A stretch of 64,000 bases of DNA from Emticicia oligotrophica DSM 17448 (GCF_000263195.1 NC_018748.1:3410001-3474000); one strand, 5' to 3'. Shown: positions 35,948 to 45,981, counted from the first letter of the stretch. The notes: generated from the sequence alone by a model not told the origin. A program made the numbers and translations.

Positions 35948-38443
35948 TCAATCAAAATCATTCGTGAATGATATGTTAAGTGTGTAATAAAATTCCTTGT
36001 AAGGTTTCCATTTGGTAGTGCCTTCAACGGGTTCTTCCAAAATCAGTTTTACACGCGGGTTTTTGTATTTTGTGGTGGCTTTTGAACTTATCTGGAAACG
36101 GTGTTTTACCTCTCTTTGGCGTTCTGAACCTTCCTGAATATCAAACATATACCTAAATTGGTCGCTTAATAGTTCTCCATCTTCGGCATAAAGCCCCGCT
36201 CTGATGTCACGAGCAAGTATTTGTTCACCAACGAGTTCGGACTGAATAAACGATACTGCTAAAATATTGGTCGTTATTCTATCGGTCGATTTGATGATGT
36301 CAATTTCGACTACCGCAACTGCAGCACCTTCTTTGTTGTGTCTGATTTTGATAATCGGAAAAATCACCTCTTGCAAGCTTGCTCCACCGTGTACAAACCT
36401 TGAGCCTGCTCCTTTCACCCGAAGCCGGTTGATAGATTTCGGTATCAAAACTTGTATTTCTGGCTGTAAACGAAGGGCATCACCATCAAATAATTTAGTA
36501 GAGCTTTCTGACTGAATATTTTTACCAATAATAAACCTCCTATTTTCTTTCCAAACCTCACCCGTATGGTTTGAACTACTAAAATCACTTTCTTGCAGCT
36601 CGCTGTGTTGGTAAATAAAACCATGGTCAGCCGTGATAATGATATTCGTACCATTCATATTGGCAATTTTTTTGACAATATCTGCCAAAAACACTATTTC
36701 TTCTTCTACGGCATCAAAAACCTTTTCTTCGGTTATTTTATCATCGCCAGTTTTGTCGATTCGGTTGTGATAAATATAAAATAAATCATATTGTTTTACC
36801 AACTCACGCCCTTCTTTGCTGGAATTCAGGCTCATAAATTCTTCAGCTGAGATGGTTGTTGTTCGTACCTCCGTATTGGCAGCCAAAATGCGGCTTCGGC
36901 CTTCCAAACCGCTACTTGCCATGCCATCAGCCATTACTGAATCGGAATTTTCTTTGAGCATTAAATGCTTGTGTGGCAGCAATGATGCCATACAAAGTTG
37001 CGTGTAAGAAGGCAAGCTACTCACACCATAAGATATGCTCGACTCAAAGCGTTTTTCACTCTGAAATCTTTTGTTTAGCTCAACTCCACATTCATAGCGA
37101 AACGCATCCGATATTATTACAAACAGCCTTTGTTTTTTATCAATGATGGGTTTTACGTGGTTATCAAAAAAACGTCTTTGCCCAAACTGTAAACTGTTTG
37201 GCCATTCGTTGAGCGAATCCACCACATTTTGCCATTGATTATTATATGGCACTAACCAATCATTCGTATAAAGGCGTTCGATTTTAGCCGAAAGCTCGCC
37301 CAAAACTTTATTTTGATTGGTTTTTCGGTAATACCAAACAAATTTTCGATAGTGCAAATCTATTTCGTGTACTGTCTGGGTGTAGTGGTTTGTGCCTTCA
37401 TCAAATGTTTTATATTGAATCTGGGCAGCGTATTTGCGTATAAGCGTCGTAAGTTCAGAAGCTTCTGACACACAACTATAAAGGTCTTTTACTTGTGCGT
37501 ACCAAAATTTATTTTGTCGCTTTTTGGCGTAAAAACTTAGTTTTTCGTGTGTTATATCTTCACTAATGAGCTGATTGATAAGCTCATGTAAGATTTTGAA
37601 ATCAATCAGTTTATACGAATCGTCTTCTATGATATCATCAATTTTGGCATCAGAAAGTAGGGTTTCGATACTCAAATCGGTTTCTATTTTTGCCGAAATA
37701 CGCTCAAAACTTTCTCTAAATTGCAGCGTATCTTTCCACGAAATCAATAACAGTCTTGCTTCTCGATTGAGGCTTTCTTTGCGACCAATACTAAAATTAT
37801 TGCTGAAAACTTCAATAAGGAAGTCGTATATACTCGGTGAAACTGCTTGATAACTGTATTTTCGTTCAATTTCTTTCCAGAAAAAACTCTTCAGCTGATA
37901 GCGTTCCAGTTCTTTTTCAAAACGTTCGTTTTCATCAATAAATGCTGCTGAAAGTGTAAAAATATAATTGGATAGACTTAGGTATTCGGTATTGAAAACA
38001 ACCGCCAGCATTTTATAACGAATGGCATTATGGGTTTCATCGCCATCTATTAAATCTTTCAGTTTTTGGCGTCTTTCCTTAGCCTTGAAAAATTCAAGGT
38101 GTTCGCTTACCAATTCTTTAAAATGATATTCCAAACCAATTTCTTGCAAAAACATTGCTTCTTGGTCGGTTCGGAAAATGTAGTGAGCCAACTCCATATC
38201 CAACAGCCAATTATCTTCGTTGGCGGGTCGGGGTTTTGAAAAATACAGCAGAAATTTCCCATAAGGGTGCTGTTTTTCGATCAGATACTTGACCGCAAAC
38301 TCATTGCCTTCTACGTGGATTTTGGTTATATCAAACAAGCTTAGGTCTTTGAATTGCTCCAAAAACTCGGCTTTTTCATCGTACCAGAATATAATTCGTT
38401 GCTCAACAAAACGCTGTTCTAAAGCTTCTACTATTTTATTCAT
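35948..38443 (-). CDS. pglZ: BREX phosphatase-like protein PglZ (type A)
   Basis: 831 aa, the usual length. The N-terminus (ALEQRFVEQRIIFWYDEKAE) is typical of BREX-1 PglZ. The alkaline-phosphatase-fold core carries SDAFRYE (about 445-451) and TADHGFIYQ (about 604-612), the metal-site motifs. PglZ is essential in all known BREX types, where it works with PglX and BrxC. Start ATG 38443 lies 6 bases after the AbiEii-like stop, so the toxin-antitoxin gene and pglZ are probably read as one transcript. Confidence 0.92.
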   Translation of the reverse strand: MNKIVEALEQRFVEQRIIFWYDEKAEFLEQFKDLSLFDITKIHVEGNEFAVKYLIEKQHPYGKFLLYFSKPRPANEDNWLLDMELAHYIFRTDQEAMFLQEIGLEYHFKELVSEHLEFFKAKERRQKLKDLIDGDETHNAIRYKMLAVVFNTEYLSLSNYIFTLSAAFIDENERFEKELERYQLKSFFWKEIERKYSYQAVSPSIYDFLIEVFSNNFSIGRKESLNREARLLLISWKDTLQFRESFERISAKIETDLSIETLLSDAKIDDIIEDDSYKLIDFKILHELINQLISEDITHEKLSFYAKKRQNKFWYAQVKDLYSCVSEASELTTLIRKYAAQIQYKTFDEGTNHYTQTVHEIDLHYRKFVWYYRKTNQNKVLGELSAKIERLYTNDWLVPYNNQWQNVVDSLNEWPNSLQFGQRRFFDNHVKPIIDKKQRLFVIISDAFRYECGVELNKRFQSEKRFESSISYGVSSLPSYTQLCMASLLPHKHLMLKENSDSVMADGMASSGLEGRSRILAANTEVRTTTISAEEFMSLNSSKEGRELVKQYDLFYIYHNRIDKTGDDKITEEKVFDAVEEEIVFLADIVKKIANMNGTNIIITADHGFIYQHSELQESDFSSSNHTGEVWKENRRFIIGKNIQSESSTKLFDGDALRLQPEIQVLIPKSINRLRVKGAGSRFVHGGASLQEVIFPIIKIRHNKEGAAVAVVEIDIIKSTDRITTNILAVSFIQSELVGEQILARDIRAGLYAEDGELLSDQFRYMFDIQEGSERQREVKHRFQISSKATTKYKNPRVKLILEEPVEGTTKWKPYKEFYYTLNISFTNDFD

Positions 38444-38449
38444 GTTATC

Positions 38450-39463
38450 TTATCTGTATGGATTTTTATTGATTTCTTCTTTCAATAAAACTATCCGTTC
38501 TATGAGTTTTTCAAATACTAATGATGAGCCATAAATCATACTTGCTTGCATAGTTTCATAATCTGTTTTCCACTCATCTATTAGGTTATCTGGTGGAATT
38601 GGATTTATCAACTCAGGTACGTGATTTTCATAATTGATTCCTCGTAGGGCTGTAATCGTACTTCTGTGATGCACAATGGCGTCATAGAGACTTTTATCCG
38701 TCAATCCGATTTTAGCATACTCAGTATCCATTATTTTTTCAATGTCGTATAAATGCCTACTCAGACGCTCAATCCTTATTTTATCTTCGCTTTTTTGAAA
38801 CTCTTCGTGCAATAAAAAAATCTTTTCTAAAAATGTGCGTTCAGGGTTTACGGTCGGAATTGTGAGTGCAGAATCGGCAAAAGCTTGTCCATCATAATGT
38901 TCACCTACCATCGACCTAAACTTTTTGGGAGTGAAGGGTTCTCGGAGTGAACGACTACCAATTTCAACCAAAATTCGAGGTTGAATATAGGTTAAAGCTT
39001 CCGTGACACTCGGATAATATATTTCTATGATAAGTGGGTCTTGGTCTTTTGATTTGACCTCCGATAACCTCAGTTCTACACCAAGTTCGGCTGCACTGAA
39101 TGCTGTTTGAAGTTGTGGAAATAATCTTTTTGAGAGATAATCGAATGATTTTTCTCGCAATCGGCGTACTTGTGAGATACTCAACTCATCGCCAAAGTTC
39201 AGAAACTTGCGGTCAAGAGCTAAATCAATATCTTCCGAAAAACGCTCTATCAGCCCCCATGCTTTGCTCAACGAAGTTCCTCCTTTAAATACTGTAAAAG
39301 GTGCAATTTCGGTCGTGAAAATAATTTCAAGCGTTCGCATAATCCACCAATCTTTTTCTACGGCGGCATCAGGTAAGCCAATTTCTTTACTTACTTCCGA
39401 AAATACGTTTTGTTTGGTTCGAGTTGTCAGTTTTAACCACTCTTGTATTGCTAAGTTATTCAT
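38450..39463 (-). CDS. AbiEii/AbiGii-type nucleotidyltransferase toxin
   Basis: 337 aa. FKGGTSLSKAWGLI and FSEDIDLAL form the nucleotidyltransferase core; PERTFLEKIFLLHEEF follows. AbiEii toxins transfer nucleotides to RNA (tRNA acceptor ends for characterised relatives) and are blocked by AbiEi. It lies 12 bases after the antitoxin-like gene and directly before pglZ. It could be phage-abortive by itself or an accessory of the BREX operon. Confidence 0.88.
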   Translation of the reverse strand: MNNLAIQEWLKLTTRTKQNVFSEVSKEIGLPDAAVEKDWWIMRTLEIIFTTEIAPFTVFKGGTSLSKAWGLIERFSEDIDLALDRKFLNFGDELSISQVRRLREKSFDYLSKRLFPQLQTAFSAAELGVELRLSEVKSKDQDPLIIEIYYPSVTEALTYIQPRILVEIGSRSLREPFTPKKFRSMVGEHYDGQAFADSALTIPTVNPERTFLEKIFLLHEEFQKSEDKIRIERLSRHLYDIEKIMDTEYAKIGLTDKSLYDAIVHHRSTITALRGINYENHVPELINPIPPDNLIDEWKTDYETMQASMIYGSSLVFEKLIERIVLLKEEINKNPYR

Positions 39464-39475
39464 TGGTGGTTAATT

Positions 39476-40072
39476 TTATAGGGCTTGTTTTAATAGTTGT
39501 CTTATCCATTCGGGGGCCAATCTGAGGTCGTGCTGTAAGTGGCTTTTGTTTTCTTTTTTTAGCAGTTGTATTATTTTCTCCCGTTCTTCTTCCTTCACTT
39601 TATCTTTCCCAATACTTCTGAGAGCTTGAATGGCCAGTGTGCTGATTTCGCCCTGAGTAGCTAAATTTTTGGGACTTGTTCGTTTGAATACAATGGTGCG
39701 TTTACCAATTTTCACTTTTCGAGCCGAGCCATCGGTTAAGTAGCTGATATTCATTGGTACTTGGCTCGTAAGTCCCAAGCGATTGAGTGCGTAGATGCCC
39801 GTAGGTATAATGCGGGCTTTGTCTCGTTTGGCAATGGCTCGTATGATTGTTTCGATACTGGGGCTAACATAACCCAAAACAGGGTCTTTTTCTGGGCGTA
39901 CATAAATGCCCGTGGCTACTCGCTGTAATTCTCCTGATTTTACTAATCTTTCAAGTGCTTTTCGTACGGCATCGGCATTATTTTTTGCCAAAAAGTTTTC
40001 AATAAAAAACACCGAACCCCTATTGGCTTTTTTTATTTTGCTAAGTACTTGATATTCAGTAGTTTCTGACAT
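39476..40072 (-). CDS. AbiEi-like antitoxin (DUF6088 type)
   Basis: 198 aa. An N-terminal winged helix (about 1-60, RGSVFFIENFLAKNNADAV and GELQRVATGIYVRP) is followed by the domain with IPTGIYALNRLGLTSQVP and SYLTDGSARKVKIG. This type pairs with AbiEii toxins and usually represses its own operon. The ATG at 40072 lies about 200 bases after the HipA stop. That gap has no clear gene and may hold the promoter. Confidence 0.85.
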   Translation of the reverse strand: MSETTEYQVLSKIKKANRGSVFFIENFLAKNNADAVRKALERLVKSGELQRVATGIYVRPEKDPVLGYVSPSIETIIRAIAKRDKARIIPTGIYALNRLGLTSQVPMNISYLTDGSARKVKIGKRTIVFKRTSPKNLATQGEISTLAIQALRSIGKDKVKEEEREKIIQLLKKENKSHLQHDLRLAPEWIRQLLKQAL

Positions 40073-40268
40073 AGAAATGATTTGTATTTGTCACAAATAT
40101 AATAAATATTCGTGACAAAACAAGTGTGCTAAGAAGTGACCATAGATGTGGCATGCTTTTGTTTATTGTCACCATGCTGCTACTTTTCTGTCACCCTCCA
40201 TTTACCAATTCTATCAATAATTCCCAATTCTTTTTTGTTGATTTTGACTCACCGAGGCACACTTTTAC

Positions 40269-41528
40269 TCAGTTTTCAATAAATGCACGACTCATTAGTT
40301 CTTGTTCATTTTTACTGATTTTATACTTTATAGCCAAATTTCGCCAAGTTGAAGTTGCCTTTTTTAATTCCTCGATTATCTCCTTGGCTTTGTCATGCTT
40401 GATGCGAAAATAAGGAGCAACTTCCAATGCTAAATCTACCTCTAAGGCATTATCATTTTCGCTAATATTGAGTTTCAGCCCTGTGCCGTTTTCATTAGGA
40501 TTGATGTCATAAGCAGGAGATAATGCCCAGCCTTTTGGCGTGAGCAGAAAACCATGGTTTCGGAGGTGGTCATCGGTATTTGATACACAAATACTGAATA
40601 CAATTCTTCGCCACAGTTCTTCCAAATCTTGGTCAATATTTACGCCATTTTGCATGATAAATTCGGCTAATTTCAAGTAACTCACGCCTTCTTGATAATC
40701 TGCTCCATCAGAATAGCCCAGTAATGTCATTGCCGAAGCAAAATGTATGCGTTGCTTGCCGATTCTATCAAATCTTTTGGTAATAAAAGTATGATACCGA
40801 CTACCAAATTTCTCAACGAAAGCATCTGCCATATTTATGTTGGCTTGTTTGGCCAAATCATGCACTACCATTTCCCAAGCTCCCATGTTTCTATCATCAA
40901 ATTTACTCGGAAATTTGGCAATCCAGAGTTGTTGATTTGGGTCTAAAACACTTGCTTTGGGTCTTGCTCCACCAAGCGACGAACCTGGTGCCATGAGCAT
41001 ATTAAGCCATTTGAGGTATCCGGGGTCGTTGGTGCTGTTGTCTTGTTCGAGCTTTAAACTTGCTTGTTCGAGTTCTCTTAACGAAGTAAATGGCGGAGCG
41101 GCCATTGCTCGATTATCGTTCAGAAATGTATCATTTCCTTCAATTTTGAAGCGTAATGCACCCATTCGGTGTTCGTCATACACGCCCATCAAATAGTCAG
41201 TTTCAAACAAAAGATTCTCTTTTCGTTGTTCTTGTCTTGCCAAAGCTGCTTCTCTTCTACGCATCAATAAACGCCCCCAACGGTCGGGCGAAGAATCCAT
41301 GAAAATACCAAAATTGGGCTTGGTATCATTCAGAAACTGTCTTCCATTGAAAAAATACAAATCGGGGTCAAGCTGAATATAATTAGCTTGCAACCATTCT
41401 TTGTCATATTCAAAGGCAAAAATCTCTTTTCCTCGCAAAAGTGTAGCCGAAAGTCTGCCCATCAACATTGGGTTTTCGAGTGCTTGCCAATCGGCATAAA
41501 CCAAAATATTTTTTTCTCTTTGGCTCAT
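40269..41528 (-). CDS. hipA: HipA-type serine/threonine kinase toxin
   Basis: 419 aa. Glycine-rich loop SSLGGARPK (about 183-191), catalytic SNTDDHLRNHGF (about 316-327) and metal-binding LSPAYDINP (about 337-345) are all intact. HipA kinases phosphorylate glutamyl-tRNA synthetase or other targets and cause dormancy. The ATG overlaps the upstream hipB-like gene by 4 bases (ATGA), so translation is coupled. It sits inside the BREX gene order between pglX and pglZ. Confidence 0.92.
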   Translation of the reverse strand: MSQREKNILVYADWQALENPMLMGRLSATLLRGKEIFAFEYDKEWLQANYIQLDPDLYFFNGRQFLNDTKPNFGIFMDSSPDRWGRLLMRRREAALARQEQRKENLLFETDYLMGVYDEHRMGALRFKIEGNDTFLNDNRAMAAPPFTSLRELEQASLKLEQDNSTNDPGYLKWLNMLMAPGSSLGGARPKASVLDPNQQLWIAKFPSKFDDRNMGAWEMVVHDLAKQANINMADAFVEKFGSRYHTFITKRFDRIGKQRIHFASAMTLLGYSDGADYQEGVSYLKLAEFIMQNGVNIDQDLEELWRRIVFSICVSNTDDHLRNHGFLLTPKGWALSPAYDINPNENGTGLKLNISENDNALEVDLALEVAPYFRIKHDKAKEIIEELKKATSTWRNLAIKYKISKNEQELMSRAFIEN

Positions 41529-41848
41529 TTTTTTATTTTTGGAGCTCGTTTTCTTACCAAAATTTCGGCATCTTGTAGTTTCCTTCCTAAAATATCATCG
41601 TTGGCGATATTCAGGAAATTTTTCTCTAAGCCGAATACAAAAAGTACTTGAAGATACGAACCAATCGCCACGCTTGGCATTCCTTTTTCGATTTGCCAGA
41701 GTGTCGAACGGCTGATTCCGGCCCTTTCTGCTACTTGTTCGGTATTGAGTTTTCGTCTTAATCGAGCCAATTTGATGTCTTCGCCTAATTGCTCGAGAAT
41801 CCTTTGGTGATTGGGTAATAACATCATAACGTTTGATATTTTAGACAA
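41525..41848 (-). CDS. hipB: HipB-type Xre antitoxin regulator
   Basis: 107 aa. The helix-turn-helix covers about 22-70 (LARLRRKLNTEQVAERAGIS, RSTLWQIEKGMPSVAIGSYL); the charged tail ends KRAPKIKK. It neutralises HipA and represses the pair. It differs clearly from the dead HipB-like gene at 27473, which is shorter and of the LSFLREL type. The repeat at 41930-42123 lies in its upstream region. Confidence 0.9.
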   Translation of the reverse strand: MSKISNVMMLLPNHQRILEQLGEDIKLARLRRKLNTEQVAERAGISRSTLWQIEKGMPSVAIGSYLQVLFVFGLEKNFLNIANDDILGRKLQDAEILVRKRAPKIKK

Positions 41849-41929
41849 ATATGCGAAGAATATTGTTTAAATCAAACATTATTTTTGATTGGATAAATCC
41901 ATTTTAAGACAATACTGTTCAAAATTTTT

Positions 41930-42123
41930 CCTCCTTTTTTCAAGCAGGGCTGTTAAGTTCTCCAATTTAAAGCCCTTCTCCTCAGAGGAGAAGGGTTGGG
42001 ATGAGGTGAAAAGGTATCAAAAAGAGGCAAAAATGCTGCGTTTTGACCTCACCCTAAATCCCTCTCCTGAAAAAGGAGAGGGACTTTTCGGAGAACTTAG
42101 CAACCCTGCTTTTTTCAAGGAGG
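41930..42123. repeat. MITE-like element between hipB and pglX
   Basis: 34-bp terminal inverted repeats (41930-41963 and 42090-42123, sharing AGCAGGG and TAAGTTCTCC) enclose two inner hairpins, CCCTTCTCCTC with its complement and CCCTCTCCT with its complement. It is 194 bp long with no coding potential. It is probably a non-autonomous mobile repeat. Confidence 0.8.
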
Positions 42124-42157
42124 GGAAAATTACATACTATCCACCAGCCATCTACCA

Positions 42158-44965
42158 TCACCTAATCAGCTTCCCATCAATCCAATCAAAGTCTTTTACT
42201 TTCTTTTTGGTGGCTTTGTCGTTTAGGCCTGAGATTTCTTTGATGGCTGCCCCAAATTTGTTGTAATTGACCAACACGCCATCGTCGAGGTCGATGCTGA
42301 TTCGCTCGGTTGCCAACGGATACAAGACTTCTCGCTCGTAGGCTTTGAGTTCGAGCAGGATTTTCTTGATTTTGTCTTGTTCTTTGGCGGCTTTGGTTTG
42401 CTCGGCCGAGCTGCCCGAAACAATAATATGACTCAGCGACTCAATGCGGGTATTGAGTTTCTCTCGGTATTCTACCAAATAGCCGTTGAGTATCTTATTG
42501 AGGGTATCGGGTGTGTAGCGGTGCATATAGATAAGCACATTGAAGCTGCCATTGGCCGACGAGAACATCCAGTAAATAGGGCGTTTTTTGTAGCGTTTGA
42601 TGTGGTCGGCGTAGAAATCTTTGACAAAGTATTTGCGAATATCTTTGCCCAGACTTTCTTCGACAAATGCCAGATTTCGCTCGAAATTGGCGGTGCCGAA
42701 AGTTACTTTCAAAAATTCTTTGAAACGCCCCACGATGTCGTCTTCAAACCATTCATCGTCGAGAACTGGAATAATGTTGTCGTCGTCGGGGAGGTACGCT
42801 TCGGCTTCGCTCAGCGACCGTTTTTCGACTTCGCTCAGCGACCGCCCCGAAATGGTTTCTTGTTGGTCTCGGTGGCTGAGCGAAGTCGATGCCGCCGAAG
42901 TCAGAGCCAAATAATCTTGCAATGTTTCACCTTGATTTGCCAAGACAAGCCCTTGTTTATCAAGCGAATACCGCCCAAACATACAGCCTACGGCGTAGCT
43001 CACAAATTGTGCCATTACTTCGGTGGCATCAAAGACCAACTGGTTGTTTTGGATGCTGGTTTCTTCTTTTAGAATCGTGATGTCTTCGAGCGGTACATCG
43101 GGTGTTAGCTCATCTTGTAGGCCGTAGATTTCTATAAATTGGCGGTTGAGTGCCTCTTCGTTGCGGTGAAGCTCAAAGAATTTCTTTTGCCAATAGGCTT
43201 TGTATAAATCGTAGGCTTCTTCGAGGTCAATGTCTGATTTGCCCTTGATTCTGAGTAATTCGTTTTCTTGAAAATCCCATGAGATTTCTCGGGAATTCCA
43301 TTCTTGTTTTTCAATTTTTACTTGGTCGCCAACCTTTTTATCATAATCATATTCATCTTCGGGTAGAAGTATAGGAATATTTGAAATTGTTCCAGAGCCA
43401 AAGTTTAAGGTTGGGTTTAAGAGTAATAATATATTTTTAACTACGGGAGAATTTAATAAACCTAACAAGAAGAATGTGTTTTCTTGAGGTATCATAGTTG
43501 AACCTGCTGAATCAAAAATAGCTCCATAGTCCGTATATCTAAAACTTGAAACACTTGATGTTAACGCACTCCAAGTTATCCCATCTTTAAAATATTTGTC
43601 TTCACTTCTAATTTCTTTAGTATAACTGCCCCCATTATATCTAATTACTACTGCCTCTTTGAGTTCAGAACCATCATTAAACCAATTAATTACATACTCT
43701 TTATTTCCATACCACTTTCTAAATTGCCCTCCTTTATTTAGAGGAAACCATTTTTTACCAGAAGTTTGTGCTAATTCTTTTGTAGTGCAATCAGCATAAA
43801 AATTAGATTTAGAAACTTCAAACCAAAGTTTAATAAATCTATTGTTGTCTGTTGTTGCCAAACCTTTCTTTGGACTTGCAATATCTCCTAATAAAACACT
43901 ATTTTTGAATGCTTTTAAGAGTTTTTGGGTTGCCCAATATCCAACAGGGCTTGTTGGAATCTTTTCAAAATCTTTTTGATTAGCAATATAAAACCAGCCA
44001 CAATCTGAATTTTGTATTGCTTCCAAGGTTCTCGGGGCTTGGTTTTCAGAGCCTTTAAAATCACTTAATCTTATGTAGCTTCCTTTTCCATCAATAATGG
44101 CTTTGTTTCGTAGCGTAAATGTACAAATCGGTACAGTCGCACCGTCAAAGCCTGAGTATTCTAATTGTATAAGGTTATTTATGAAATGTTGGTCAATTAT
44201 GACTTTTCTTAATTGCTCATAACTCTGAATAAACATCCAAACAAAAGGTGTCATGTAACCAGTTAGCCCATCTTCATTACAATATTCTAAACATCGGAGA
44301 ATAAAAGTAGCAAACAAATCTGTTTTTGTTTCTGGGTGGTTAGTTTCAACGTAGGTTTTCAAACTGCCTTCCATTCTCGAAGAATTGATATAAGGCGGAT
44401 TTGTAACAACAACGTCGTACTTTTGGCTCAAAAGTTTGTATAAGAACTGTAATTCTTCTTGTCGTGCGGCAAATAAACTGCCCGAATCAACTGTAATTTT
44501 AGCTAAATCGGCTGAGTCAACCCTAATTAATGAGCCGATAGCAGTCGCATTTGAGAACTTATCATCAAATTTGAAATCTTGATAAAAAGATATATTTGGA
44601 CGTAGATTATTGTTCTTTATATTTCTTAGAAATCTTCTACTTTTTTGTCGTCCTTTCATCAATAAAATGAACGATGCTAATTGTGCAGCTCTTTGGTCAA
44701 TATCTACACCATAAAGATTTTTAGAAATGATGAGTTCGGGTATTTCTGTTGGGTTATAACCTTCTTCTTCGTAAATCTTATAAAATAAATCAAAAGCGTA
44801 GGATAAAATATGCCCAGAACCAACGCAAGGCTCAAAAAACTTTATATCTTCTATGCTTTTTTTCTCACGTTTGGGTAATTCATAAGATGGTTTTATGTAA
44901 AACTTTAAATCATTTGTAATCTGAGTTTCAGGTTTTATTTCTTTCCATAATTGCCCCAAAGTATT
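42158..44965 (-). pseudogene. pglX: BREX adenine methyltransferase PglX, N-terminally truncated by an IS
   Basis: The frame is open from the IS edge (44965) for about 935 codons. Intact BREX-1 PglX is about 1200 aa, so roughly 250-300 residues are missing. No ATG is near the junction; the first possible start is TTG 44959. Retained: SAM-binding FEPCVGSGH, catalytic NPPY, the target-recognition part, and the family C-terminus (VLYPLATERISIDLDDGVLV). About 35 residues of inserted repeat (GRSLSEVEKRSLSEAEAY) break up the middle. Whether a shortened protein is made is unknown; without the N-terminus and brxABC, function is doubtful. Confidence 0.85.
42796..42893. repeat. Three copies of the dispersed hairpin repeat inside pglX
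   Basis: Two tandem copies (cores TTCGCTCAGCGACCG from about 42806 and 42830) and one inverted copy (GGTGGCTGAGCGAAGTCGA from 42871) lie within the coding frame, which remains open through all of them. Confidence 0.9.
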
Positions 44966-45898
44966 GAAACTGTTTAAACTTTTATTTTTTTAATGATTTT
45001 ACGTAAAAAAATGACTGAGAATGCTATAAAATGCAATGCAACCCAATTTTTGACAGAAAACTCGAACCTTATCAACAAGGCTTTAAATCCATCAATCCAA
45101 GCATTTGAGTGTTCAATAACCGACCTGTCTTTATATAGTTCTTCGTCAAAAATGTGAGTATTACATATGTATGGTTCAAGTCTTTGCTCTTCTGAATCAT
45201 TCCTTGTATTGGGCTTTACGTTAGGGATTATATCTTCATACTCGCAGGCTTTACGGAAGTTATCACTATCAAAACCTGGGTCTGCGTTTAAAAATAAACC
45301 TTTTAGGTTAATACCTGCTTTTTTTAAGGGGTCACATATCTCTTTGAATAGGGTTTGTATTTCAAATAAATCATGATGATGACCTTCTTGTGGCGTTGAC
45401 ATACCAAGTATAACTCCTTGATTATCAGACATAAATAGTGCATTTGTTGTATTACAAGCCTTACGTCCTTGATAACCAATGGCATCTCCCCCATTTTTTG
45501 CAGGAGTATGACTGCCATCAAATTCTATACTTGATAAATCCAAATGTTTAAGGTTTTTATTCAGAATATTTGACCATATTTTTTGCCAACATCCTGATTT
45601 TGACCACTTATTAAAATAATAGTAGACAGATTCCCAAACTAATATTTTTGTCGTAAAAAACTGTTTTGTTGGTAATTCTCGCCACTGACATCCAGTTTTT
45701 AAACGATACAAAATACATTCTACAATCTCAATTAAAGGTACTGTGGTTTCAAAACCACGTTCTCCTATTGGCAAATGGGGTAAAATCCATTTTTCAATTG
45801 TACTTTTGTTAAGTATTCCCATGATGTGTTGAGTTTTTGTTCGCAACACAAAATTTGCACTTCTTTGGGAATACTTTTATATAAGTTTAAACAGCTTC
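44966..45898. mobile_element. IS5-family insertion sequence
   Basis: About 933 bp. The 20-bp ends (GAAACTGTTTAAACTTTTAT at 44966-44985; complement of GAAGCTGTTTAAACTTATAT at 45879-45898) match at 18 of 20. One transposase gene fills it. No matching target duplication is obvious, and pglX does not continue on the other side. Deletion of the flanking DNA after insertion is therefore likely. Confidence 0.85.
44974..45822 (-). CDS. IS5-family DDE transposase
   Basis: About 282 aa from ATG 45822 (MGILNKSTIEKWILPHLPIG); an earlier in-frame start would add 9 residues. The DDE triad is read from FDGSHTP, NADPGFDS and RSVIEHSNAWID. An N-terminal DUF4096-like region (YRLKTGCQWRELP) is present. It looks intact, so the IS may still be active. 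Confidence 0.9.
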   Translation of the reverse strand: MGILNKSTIEKWILPHLPIGERGFETTVPLIEIVECILYRLKTGCQWRELPTKQFFTTKILVWESVYYYFNKWSKSGCWQKIWSNILNKNLKHLDLSSIEFDGSHTPAKNGGDAIGYQGRKACNTTNALFMSDNQGVILGMSTPQEGHHHDLFEIQTLFKEICDPLKKAGINLKGLFLNADPGFDSDNFRKACEYEDIIPNVKPNTRNDSEEQRLEPYICNTHIFDEELYKDRSVIEHSNAWIDGFKALLIRFEFSVKNWVALHFIAFSVIFLRKIIKKIKV

Positions 45899-45981
45899 TA
45901 AAACTAAATACTATTCATTTCACAATTTTAGCAAATAGAAATCTAATGTACAAGTGAGATTTATTAAACGGTAATTAGAAT

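Noticed and set aside
40073-40268. Possible small gene between HipA and the AbiEi-like gene
   Set aside because: A 95-codon plus-strand frame overlaps the HipA end; composition and lack of motifs point to chance.
42377-43072. 231-codon open frame opposite pglX
   Set aside because: Contains the translated dispersed repeat in the other strand (AERSR, FAQRP) and is antisense to the conserved PglX sequence.
42158-44965. Type IIG restriction-modification enzyme instead of PglX
   Set aside because: The C-terminal signature, the adjacent pglZ and brxL, and their order support BREX PglX.
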